Below, in pieces: positions 15,563-21,431 of a stretch of DNA of 21,431 nt. Position 1 is the first letter of the stretch. Every line of letters begins with the position of its first letter. Below the pieces are notes generated by a model. The model saw nothing but the letters and a program-made list of their open reading frames with translations, ran no database searches and had not been told where the DNA came from. This stretch comes from an uncultured Succinatimonas sp. (GTDB lineage: Bacteria > Pseudomonadota > Gammaproteobacteria > Enterobacterales > Succinivibrionaceae), in NCBI GenBank assembly GCA_937896115.1, contig CALBLB010000315.1, forward strand, positions 1 through 21,431. Reading direction: 5' to 3'. The position numbers and the translations under genes are program-made.

Positions 15563-17194
15563 TTAAGTCCTGTCTTTACCTAAATATTTTATCAAGGTTG
15601 TGCGTATTGACCCAGGACCTGAGATCTGCTCCTTAAACATTTCCTCTATCTTCGATCCCAGTCCTGCTTTATAAAGATCAACTCCGAAGAGTGCCTCATT
15701 TTCGAGTATGGGATGCAATCTGTCCTGCACGCTTTCAGGATAACCGTATTTGATGTCTTTTAAGTATTTGCGCAGTTGCGGCAGTTGAGGATCATCTGAA
15801 AGTTCAAACGCTAAACCGTGATCGTCTATCCCCATAAGATAGCGTAACCATCCTGCAATTGCCAAAGGCAAAGCCGTGAGTTTTGATGAATCAAGACCGC
15901 GTTTTTGATAATTTTTAAGCGTTTGTCCGAAACGTACCGGTATTTTTAACGAAGTATCGGTAGCAATACGTTGCGGGGAGTCGGGAAGACAACGGTTGGG
16001 CAGACGTACGGTAATAACTTCTTTTAAGAAATCTTCAGGGTTTAGCACCTTGGGATCTTCTACAACAGGCAAACCTTCTTGATACCCTAAGATGTTTACC
16101 AGTTTCATCAGTTCGGGATCTTCTGTTTCTTTCCAAATGCGATCGTAACCTAACAGGCAACCGTATACGGCCAAGGCAGTATGCAAAGGATTTAAACAGG
16201 TTGTAACCTTCATGCGTTCGCACAGATCTACTTTTTCACCGCTCGTGAAGATAACCCCGGCATGTTCAAGCGGCGGTCGTCCTCCCGGAAATTTGTCTTC
16301 CACCACCAAATATTGCGGTTTTTCTGCGTTTACAAAAGGTGCGATAAAAGTTCCTCGTGAGGTCTTTATAGGATCCATACCTAACAGCCCCAGTAAACTC
16401 AGGTGCTTTGCAATTTCAGGATCCGGACGCGGGGTGATTTTGTCGATCATCGACCAGGGAAAAGCCACTTTGCTTTCATCTTTTAAGTAATCGATAAATG
16501 CTGCAGGGGCGAGGGATCTTTGTACCCATTGCGAGGCTATTTCAAGTACGGCATCTTTTAGTTTGCTGCCGTTGTGCGAGCAGTTATCCATGGACAGTAA
16601 AGTGATCGGATAACATCCTGCATTGAAGCGTTCAAGCAGTAATGCTGCGGTAATTGCCATACCGCTGCGACATTTATAGGGACCTGATTCAAAGTCTTGG
16701 ACGATTTGGGGTAAAAAGTTACCGTTTATATCTTTCAGGGCATATCCTTTTTCGGTTATGGTAAAGGATAAAAGTTGCAGCGAAGGATTGGCAAAGGCTT
16801 TGCGTGCCTGTTCTTCATCATGAGGAGCCTGGCCGTTTACCAGCAAATTGGCGCAAACCGATGCCAATACTTCAAGTTCTGAAGAGCCGTCTGGTAACAG
16901 CGTGACGTTTAGGCGCAAATGATCATGAGGCAAGACTATCTTGTCAAGATTGTCACGACTGTGCACTTCAAGACCGATGATCCCGGAATCAAGCTCTCCT
17001 GAATCGATAAGTTTTTGCGCAACCGAGCCTATAAAGCCTGTAAAAATGTTGCCGGTACCCATATGCATCCATACAGGGTGTTTTAAGGTGTTTTCTTGTA
17101 ATGACTTTACGTCAAAATCAGGCAACTTGATTTTAGCTGCCAAAAATTGATCTCTTTTCTCGATGAGATCTTTTAGGTTCAAAGTAAAAGACAT
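15563..17194 (-). CDS. uxuB: Fructuronate reductase / mannitol dehydrogenase family protein (UxuB-like)
   Basis: 543 aa polyol/uronate-specific long-chain dehydrogenase, predicted to reduce D-fructuronate to D-mannonate with NADH. The N-terminal Rossmann part contains WMHMGTGNIFTGFIG (42-56); SMDNCSHNG (201-209) and FPWSMIDKITPRPDPE (245-260) are family blocks. The presumed catalytic residues lie in KVTTCLNPLH (Lys329, Asn335, His338). It is longer than E. coli UxuB (about 486 aa) and has a different core motif, closer to what I recall from clostridial and Bacteroidetes homologues. The ATG lies one base after the uxuA stop, and CAGGAG near the uxuA end serves as its ribosome site, so the pair is translationally coupled. 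Substrate is inferred from uxuA next door; another sugar acid or polyol is possible. Confidence 0.88.
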   Translation of the reverse strand: MSFTLNLKDLIEKRDQFLAAKIKLPDFDVKSLQENTLKHPVWMHMGTGNIFTGFIGSVAQKLIDSGELDSGIIGLEVHSRDNLDKIVLPHDHLRLNVTLLPDGSSELEVLASVCANLLVNGQAPHDEEQARKAFANPSLQLLSFTITEKGYALKDINGNFLPQIVQDFESGPYKCRSGMAITAALLLERFNAGCYPITLLSMDNCSHNGSKLKDAVLEIASQWVQRSLAPAAFIDYLKDESKVAFPWSMIDKITPRPDPEIAKHLSLLGLLGMDPIKTSRGTFIAPFVNAEKPQYLVVEDKFPGGRPPLEHAGVIFTSGEKVDLCERMKVTTCLNPLHTALAVYGCLLGYDRIWKETEDPELMKLVNILGYQEGLPVVEDPKVLNPEDFLKEVITVRLPNRCLPDSPQRIATDTSLKIPVRFGQTLKNYQKRGLDSSKLTALPLAIAGWLRYLMGIDDHGLAFELSDDPQLPQLRKYLKDIKYGYPESVQDRLHPILENEALFGVDLYKAGLGSKIEEMFKEQISGPGSIRTTLIKYLGKDRT

Positions 17195-17195
17195 G

Positions 17196-18320
17196 TTAAA
17201 GCTCCTGATTGACGGTGTTTATAAGATCAGGGCAGATCATGCCTTTGTCTTTGCGTATGGCCTCTTCAAGACCTATCAGGTAGGCAGCGCCCAAGGCTCT
17301 GTCATATAAACCGTAGCCAGGGCGTGCTTTTTCACCCCACAACTCACGCCCGTGATCCGGTCTTATTACTCCGTTAAAGCCGGTTTCAATCAGGGCTTTC
17401 ATGATCTCATAGAGATCGAGAGAGCCGCATCTTGAGACATGAGATGCTTCATGGAATTGATGATCGCCTGTGTATTTAACGTTACGTACATGGGCAAACC
17501 AGATCCTGGGACCTATTTCAGGATTGCGAATGATCTGCGCAAGTCTGGTACCGTTTTGCGGATTGGAACCAAGAGATCCCGTGCAGAAGGTAAAACCGTT
17601 GTAAGGACTCTTGTTCATACGGGCAATTTTGACCAAATCGTCTTCGCATTTGCAGATGCGCGGTAAACCGAAGAGATCGTAAGAAGGATCATCAGGATGT
17701 ACGCCCATTTTGATATTGTATTTTTCGCAGGTGGGGATCACGGCGTCTAAGAAATACTTATAGTTTTGACGCAATTCATCTCCGGTCATACCGGAAAAAC
17801 GCTTTATTTCTGCGGTGATTTCGTCGCGGCGATTCAACTCCCATCCGGGCATTTCAAATCCGTTTGAATTATTGGCAATGTAATCGAACATCTGCTCGGC
17901 ACTCAAGCCTTCGCAGATCCTGCCGTCGTATGCCAAAGCAGTGGATCCGTCATTAAGAGGCAGCGCAAGATCGGTGCGTGTCCAGTCAAAAACGGGCATG
18001 AAGTTGTAGCAAACTAAGTGAATTCCTGCTTTACCTACTGCTTCTAAGGATTTGATGTAATTTTCTATGAGTCTGTCACGATCTTTTCCGCCGTATTTGA
18101 TTTCCTCGTGAACATTTATAGACTCGATGCCTAAAATTTTAAGACCTGATTTTTCAACAAAAGCTTTGCGTTCAAGGACTTTCTCAAGAGGCCAGGGTTC
18201 TCCTGCAGGAATTTCGTGAAGAGCGGTGATCACTCCTTCCATTCCGCCTATTTGTCGGATCTGCTCTAAAGTGATGGGATCTTGATCAGGACCGTACCAG
18301 CGAAAAGACATGTGCATCAT
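17196..18320 (-). CDS. uxuA: Mannonate dehydratase (UxuA)
   Basis: 374 aa. UxuA removes water from D-mannonate to give 2-keto-3-deoxy-D-gluconate in hexuronate breakdown. The start MSFRWYGPDQDPI and the block CYNFMPVFDWTRTDL are diagnostic. The metal ligands are visible: His208 in VHPDDP, Cys246 in FCTGS, His277 in AHVRN and Asp322 in RPDHG. I start at ATG 18320, with GGAG ten bases upstream; ATGs at 18317 and 18311 are possible, and the frame is open to 18350. It lacks the insertion seen in the E. coli enzyme (394 aa). First gene of uxuA-uxuB, behind a TTGTAT/TATAAT promoter. Function secure. Confidence 0.96.
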   Translation of the reverse strand: MMHMSFRWYGPDQDPITLEQIRQIGGMEGVITALHEIPAGEPWPLEKVLERKAFVEKSGLKILGIESINVHEEIKYGGKDRDRLIENYIKSLEAVGKAGIHLVCYNFMPVFDWTRTDLALPLNDGSTALAYDGRICEGLSAEQMFDYIANNSNGFEMPGWELNRRDEITAEIKRFSGMTGDELRQNYKYFLDAVIPTCEKYNIKMGVHPDDPSYDLFGLPRICKCEDDLVKIARMNKSPYNGFTFCTGSLGSNPQNGTRLAQIIRNPEIGPRIWFAHVRNVKYTGDHQFHEASHVSRCGSLDLYEIMKALIETGFNGVIRPDHGRELWGEKARPGYGLYDRALGAAYLIGLEEAIRKDKGMICPDLINTVNQEL

Positions 18321-18409
18321 TTGAATTTTGCTCCGTATGCTAAGCCACAATGGACAGTGTTGAGCTTGATTTGTGTAGGTTATCCATAAGCTCGGTTTTA
18401 ATGCTACGA

Positions 18410-18438
18410 ATTATAGTATCTGGTATTCTAGTATACAA
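18410..18438 (-). promoter_or_regulatory. uxuAB promoter
   Basis: On the minus strand TTGTAT (18438-18433), a 17-bp spacer and a perfect TATAAT (18415-18410). The start of transcription would be near 18403, giving a leader of about 83 bases that contains a GAGCTT/AAGCTC inverted repeat (18362-18393). Confidence 0.75.
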
Positions 18439-18439
18439 G
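18428..18439. promoter_or_regulatory. Candidate GntR operator overlapping the uxuA -35
   Basis: CTAGTATACAAG is symmetric around GTATAC except for one position. GTAT also occurs at 18416, 18423, 18431 and 18439, at 7-8 bp spacing. Binding here would block the uxuAB promoter. The link to the adjacent GntR protein is inference. Confidence 0.45.
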
Positions 18440-18533
18440 TATGGAAGAATATGAAATGGGTAAATATAAACTTAATATATTGAAAAATTTAAATATATTA
18501 TTTTTGTGATTACTTATTTACTTTACGTTAAGC

Positions 18534-18565
18534 AAAATAAAAATCCCTGTTGTAGCAGGGATTTT
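18534..18565 (-). terminator. yhbY terminator
   Basis: AAAATCCCTG (18540-18549) and CAGGGATTTT (18556-18565) form a 10-bp stem around TTGTAG; on the minus strand it is followed by a T-rich tail. The plus strand ends in four T, so it may work weakly in both directions. Confidence 0.8.
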
Positions 18566-18614
18566 AGTAAGACTTGATTGCCAAGTTTGGCAGAGATTTA
18601 TCTTGTCATTTGTA

Positions 18615-18905
18615 TCAGCGCGGAAGAATGAAACGGCTGGCTTCTTCATCCTGTCTGAACAACACTGCAGTTCTTCCGACTACGCTTACAAGTTCTGCGT
18701 TAACAGCATCAGCTACCTGCTGAGCTTGTTCTTTACGTGTTTCGCCTGCATTTAATTTGACTTTTATCAGTTCATGATGAGCAATAGAGCTTTCAAGTTC
18801 TTTGATAACCGCTTCGGAAAGTCCGTCGTTACCGAGCATGACTACCGGATTCAAACTGTGGGCCTGAGCCTTTAAAAACTGACGTTGACGTGAATTCAAT
18901 GGCAT
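18615..18905 (-). CDS. yhbY: Ribosome assembly RNA-binding protein YhbY (CRM domain)
   Basis: 96 aa single CRM-domain protein that binds pre-50S ribosomal particles. MPLNSRQRQFLKAQAHSLNP and VVMLGNDGLSEAVIKELE align with E. coli YhbY; the GxxG loop is GNDG, HHELIKVKL follows, and the end is ILPR. The ATG at 18905 has AGGT nine bases upstream; the open frame continues ten codons to 18935, but homologues start at this methionine. Opposite in direction to rlmE and ftsH, as in E. coli. Its leader region carries an extended -10 and a candidate structured RNA. Confidence 0.95.
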   Translation of the reverse strand: MPLNSRQRQFLKAQAHSLNPVVMLGNDGLSEAVIKELESSIAHHELIKVKLNAGETRKEQAQQVADAVNAELVSVVGRTAVLFRQDEEASRFILPR

Positions 18906-19030
18906 TTTTTTTAACCTGTGCACCGACAGCGTCATGTTCGGGCACCGTTAAAAAGCCCTGAGTTGAGACTGTCTTGACAAAAATACGGAAGAATAAAGAA
19001 TAGATGCTAATTCTGACATCCGCCCCTCCT

Positions 19031-19152
19031 AAAAAAGAGGGGATCCCTTCTTATCTCCTGCGAGATCTTCGGAAGTTTCCTCTTGCTGACCGCCGCAGCG
19101 AATCATTTGAGAGGCAACCAGGAGCACTCCGTCTCTTGGTTTGTTTACAAAC
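19031..19152 (-). ncRNA. Candidate structured RNA or yhbY leader
   Basis: An extended -10 at 19167-19159 on the minus strand would start a transcript near 19152. About 120 bases later AAGAAGG/CCCTCTT (19052-19035, one mismatch) is followed by six T, a plausible weak terminator. Between them are several short hairpins: CAAACCA/TGGTTG, CCTCT/AGAGG enclosing GCTG/CAGC, and ATCTC-GCAG-GAGAT. GGA recurs five or six times. It matches no RNA family I can name; it could be an independent small RNA or an attenuated leader of yhbY. Confidence 0.3.
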
Positions 19153-19158
19153 GTGAAT

Positions 19159-19167
19159 ATTATAGCA
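19159..19167 (-). promoter_or_regulatory. Extended -10 promoter facing yhbY
   Basis: TGCTATAAT on the minus strand is a full extended -10 (TGnTATAAT). The -35 region (about GCTGTT) is poor, as is common for this promoter class. Confidence 0.55.
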
Positions 19168-19272
19168 TTTGTAGAAAGTAAAACAGCGCCTTATATCCGT
19201 AGCTAAAGCACGGGGTTTTACTGTGACTATCTGATAATATATGCAATTTGAAGTTAGATTGAAGTTTTAAGA

Positions 19273-19962
19273 ATGCCGACAAAAAAAAGAACTGCCAGCC
19301 AGACCCGCTGGTTACAGGAACATTTTTCCGATCCTTTTGTTAAACAGGCCCATAAAGAAGGCAGACGATCCCGTGCAAGTTTTAAACTTGAAGAGTTGCA
19401 ACAACGTGATCGCTTGATAAAACCTGCCAGTAAAGTAGTTGATTTGGGGGCAGCTCCCGGGGGATGGTCTGAATATGCAGTAAAGTGCATAGGTCAAAAC
19501 GGTACCCTGATAGCTTGCGATATCCTGCCTATGTCACCGATCCCCGGGGTTACCTTTTTGCAGGGAGATTTCCGCGATGAAAAGGTTTTTGAAAAACTTT
19601 ATGCTCTAATCGGCAAGGGGGCTGATTTGGTGTTGTCAGATATGGCTCCTAATATGTCAGGAAGCAATGCCATCGACCAACCAAGAGCCATGTTGCTTTC
19701 AGAACTTGCTTTGGACATGGCAAGGCGCGTGTTAAAAAAAGGCGGCTCCTTTGTAGTAAAAGTTTTTCAGGGAGAAGGATCGCAGGAATATTTAAAAGAG
19801 TTGCGTAATGATTTTCTGCAGGTCAAGGTAAGAAAGCCCGAAGCTTCACGGGATCGTTCGCGCGAAGTCTATATGGTTGCCACCGGTTTTAAGGGGCATC
19901 CTTTAAACGGAGTAGCTCCTGGACTTGAATTTCAATCGCAATCTGAGGACGATGCGATTTAA
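19273..19962 (+). CDS. rlmE: 23S rRNA 2'-O-methyltransferase RlmE (RrmJ/FtsJ)
   Basis: 229 aa SAM-dependent enzyme that methylates U2552 in the A loop of 23S rRNA. The Rossmann motif VVDLGAAPGGWSEYA (55-69) binds SAM. The K-D-K-E catalytic set is Lys38 in RASFKLEE, Asp123 in LSDMAPN, Lys163 in VVKVFQG and Glu198 in REVYMVA. The C-terminus is about 20 residues longer than in E. coli and low in complexity (FQSQSEDDAI). The ribosome site is weak. It is followed by ftsH after 94 bases in the same direction, the standard pairing. Function secure. Confidence 0.96.
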   Translation: MPTKKRTASQTRWLQEHFSDPFVKQAHKEGRRSRASFKLEELQQRDRLIKPASKVVDLGAAPGGWSEYAVKCIGQNGTLIACDILPMSPIPGVTFLQGDFRDEKVFEKLYALIGKGADLVLSDMAPNMSGSNAIDQPRAMLLSELALDMARRVLKKGGSFVVKVFQGEGSQEYLKELRNDFLQVKVRKPEASRDRSREVYMVATGFKGHPLNGVAPGLEFQSQSEDDAI

Positions 19963-19994
19963 AGCAGGGAATTTAAGTTAAAATCTTTTTTTAA

Positions 19995-20043
19995 ATGCTC
20001 CTTTTGTTCGGAGTATGCATGAAAGCAGATGCGGCAGGGCCGC
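19995..20043 (+). other. Two hairpins in the rlmE-ftsH gap
   Basis: ATGCTCC/GGAGTAT (19995-20016, one G-U wobble) and GCGGC-AGG-GCCGC (20031-20043). The second ends immediately before the ftsH Shine-Dalgarno GGAG (20044-20047), so it could modulate translation. Confidence 0.4.
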
Positions 20044-20056
20044 GGAGTTTTGAAAT

Positions 20057-21431
20057 ATGACGAAAAACCTGATCCTATGGCTGGTGATCGCAGTGATCCT
20101 GATGTCGCTTTTTGAGTCTTTTACAGGCTCTGACAGCACCGGAAGGACCGAAGATTACACCACTTTCGTCAGGGAAGTACAATCTGATCGTGTGCAGGAA
20201 GTGGTTTTTGACGGAAACGTCATTACCGGAACGAAGCGCGGTGGCGACAAATTTGTTACCGTGATGCCGTTACGCGACGACAGTTTGTTAGACAGCCTTA
20301 TCAACCATAATGTGAGAACCTCAGGTACCAAACCTGATGAACGCAGTTTCCTTTCTACCGTGCTCATATCATGGTTCCCCATGTTGTTGTTAATAGGCGT
20401 GTGGATCTTTTTCATGAGACAGATGCAAGGAGGCGGTAAAGGCGGTCCGCTTTCTTTTGGCAAGAGTAAAGCCAAGCTCATGAGTGAAAATCAAATTAAG
20501 ACCACTTTTGCCGATGTTGCAGGTTGTGACGAGGCAAAGGAAGACGTCAAGGAATTGGTGGACTTCTTAAAAGATCCTACCAAGTATTCAAAACTTGGCG
20601 GACGCATTCCTCGCGGCGTGCTCATGGTCGGCCCTCCGGGAACTGGTAAAACTTTGTTGGCAAGAGCCATAGCAGGAGAAGCCAAAGTTCCTTTCTTCTC
20701 GATCTCCGGTTCAGATTTTGTCGAAATGTTTGTCGGTGTCGGCGCATCACGCGTACGTGATCTGTTTGCAACGGCTAAGAAGAACGCTCCGTGCATTATT
20801 TTTATCGACGAAATCGATGCCGTAGGCAGAAAACGCGGTGCCGGTATGGGCGGCGGTCACGATGAGCGCGAACAGACTTTAAACCAGTTACTGGTGGAAA
20901 TGGACGGCTTCGACGGTTTTGAGGCAGTGATCGTAATAGCAGCTACCAACCGTCCTGATGTTTTGGATCCGGCTTTGTTGCGTCCTGGTCGTTTTGACCG
21001 ACAGGTCGTAGTCGGCTTGCCCGATGTGCGCGGACGTGAGCAGATCTTAAAAGTGCATATGCGTAAGGTTCCTCTGGCCAAAGATGTCGATGCTCAGGTA
21101 TTGGCTCGTGGTACTCCCGGTTTTTCAGGAGCAGAACTTGCCAATTTGGTCAATGAAGCAGCTTTGATGGCCGGAAGAAGCAATCTTAAAGTTGTGTCCA
21201 TGCATGAATTTGAGGCTGCAAAAGATAAGTTGCTCATGGGAGCAGAACGTCGTTCCATGGCTATGAGCGAGCATGAAAAAGAAAATACCGCATATCATGA
21301 GTCAGGTCATACCATTGTCGGCAGACTGATGCCCGAGCATGATCCTGTATACAAGGTATCGATTATTCCGAGAGGGCGGGCCCTGGGCGTTACCATGTAT
21401 CTGCCTGAGCAGGACAGAGTTTCGCAAAGTC
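20057..21431 (+). CDS. ftsH: ATP-dependent zinc metalloprotease FtsH, 5' part
   Basis: The gene runs off the right edge; 458 codons are visible of roughly 640. FtsH is a hexameric inner-membrane protease that degrades membrane proteins and, in enterobacteria, sigma-32 and LpxC. Membrane helix 1 is at about 5-20, the periplasmic loop at 21-98 and helix 2 at about 100-120. The AAA+ part has Walker A GPPGTGKT (192-199), Walker B IIFIDE (247-252) and the second region of homology NRPDVLDPALLRPGRFDR (298-315). The zinc protease motif HESGH is at 414-418. The ATG at 20057 has GGAG nine bases upstream. It shares the window with dnaKJ, whose products control sigma-32 together with FtsH in E. coli. 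Confidence 0.97.
   Translation, partial: MTKNLILWLVIAVILMSLFESFTGSDSTGRTEDYTTFVREVQSDRVQEVVFDGNVITGTKRGGDKFVTVMPLRDDSLLDSLINHNVRTSGTKPDERSFLSTVLISWFPMLLLIGVWIFFMRQMQGGGKGGPLSFGKSKAKLMSENQIKTTFADVAGCDEAKEDVKELVDFLKDPTKYSKLGGRIPRGVLMVGPPGTGKTLLARAIAGEAKVPFFSISGSDFVEMFVGVGASRVRDLFATAKKNAPCIIFIDEIDAVGRKRGAGMGGGHDEREQTLNQLLVEMDGFDGFEAVIVIAATNRPDVLDPALLRPGRFDRQVVVGLPDVRGREQILKVHMRKVPLAKDVDAQVLARGTPGFSGAELANLVNEAALMAGRSNLKVVSMHEFEAAKDKLLMGAERRSMAMSEHEKENTAYHESGHTIVGRLMPEHDPVYKVSIIPRGRALGVTMYLPEQDRVSQS

Larger units (their letters stand above)
18906..19272. other. 367-base divergent gap between yhbY and rlmE
   Basis: No coding frame is convincing here. The minus strand holds an extended -10 promoter (19167-19159) and a hairpin-rich segment (19152-19031). 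CCCCTC/GAGGGG (19023-19042) is another small stem. For rlmE on the plus strand I find only AT-rich stretches such as GATAAT (19233-19238), with no good -35 and no clear sigma-32 promoter. Confidence 0.5.

Noticed and set aside
19031..19152. RNase P RNA or 4.5S RNA upstream of yhbY
   Set aside because: GAGGAAACTTCCG loosely recalls the GAGGAAAGTCCG of RNase P RNA, but the rest of that 350-nt RNA cannot fit before yhbY and the pairing partners are missing. The 4.5S core GGTCAGGTCCGGAAGG is absent.

Overview
The window reads as chromosomal DNA of a fermentative or facultative gammaproteobacterium. GreA, YhbY, RlmE, FtsH, PPK1 and the GrpE/DnaK/DnaJ set all have gammaproteobacterial-type sequences. 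The block bamE-grpE-dnaK-dnaJ...greA-yhbY-rlmE-ftsH matches the gene order known from Pseudomonas, and the greA/yhbY/rlmE/ftsH strand pattern matches E. coli. Together with TRAP transport and uronate catabolism this suggests a gut-type lineage such as Succinivibrionaceae; that assignment is inference. No phage, insertion sequence, CRISPR array, tRNA or rRNA was seen.

Layout. (1) 1-4378: a sugar-acid/carboxylate uptake locus with a tripartite TRAP transporter (dctP, dctQ and the start of dctM, minus strand), a divergent FadR-type GntR regulator, and a D-2-hydroxyacid dehydrogenase. The control regions hold CRP-like boxes and a 13-bp direct repeat. (2) 4379-4853: a mostly non-coding, AT-rich gap. 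(3) 4854-8021: ppk1, an unrecognised small lipoprotein gene, and bamE, which is split by an apparent frameshift. (4) 8097-12139: a heat-shock unit grpE-dnaK-dnaJ behind a near-consensus sigma-32 promoter. (5) 12165-12885: greA, with a promoter immediately followed by a terminator, an arrangement like the E. coli GraL leader RNA. (6) 12906-18439: a chemoreceptor gene, a second FCD-type GntR regulator and the uxuA-uxuB operon, all minus strand, lying between greA and yhbY, which are neighbours in relatives. (7) 18615-21431: yhbY (minus), a 367-bp gap with a candidate structured RNA, then rlmE and the start of ftsH (plus).

How the genes fit together. The housekeeping core handles protein folding and quality control (GrpE/DnaK/DnaJ, FtsH), transcription elongation rescue (GreA), ribosome maturation (YhbY, RlmE) and outer-membrane assembly (BamE). 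Two carbon-acid modules are placed around it. One imports and oxidises or reduces an organic acid (TRAP plus dehydrogenase, probably cAMP-CRP controlled). The other converts D-fructuronate through D-mannonate to 2-keto-3-deoxygluconate (UxuB, UxuA), with its own repressor and a chemoreceptor beside it whose promoter carries four GTTAA elements at exact 11-bp spacing, the geometry of ArcA-type boxes.

The observations most worth checking are the bamE frameshift, the GraL-like greA leader, the phased GTTAA array, the 13-bp repeat pair in the dctP/gntR control region, and the candidate RNA upstream of yhbY.
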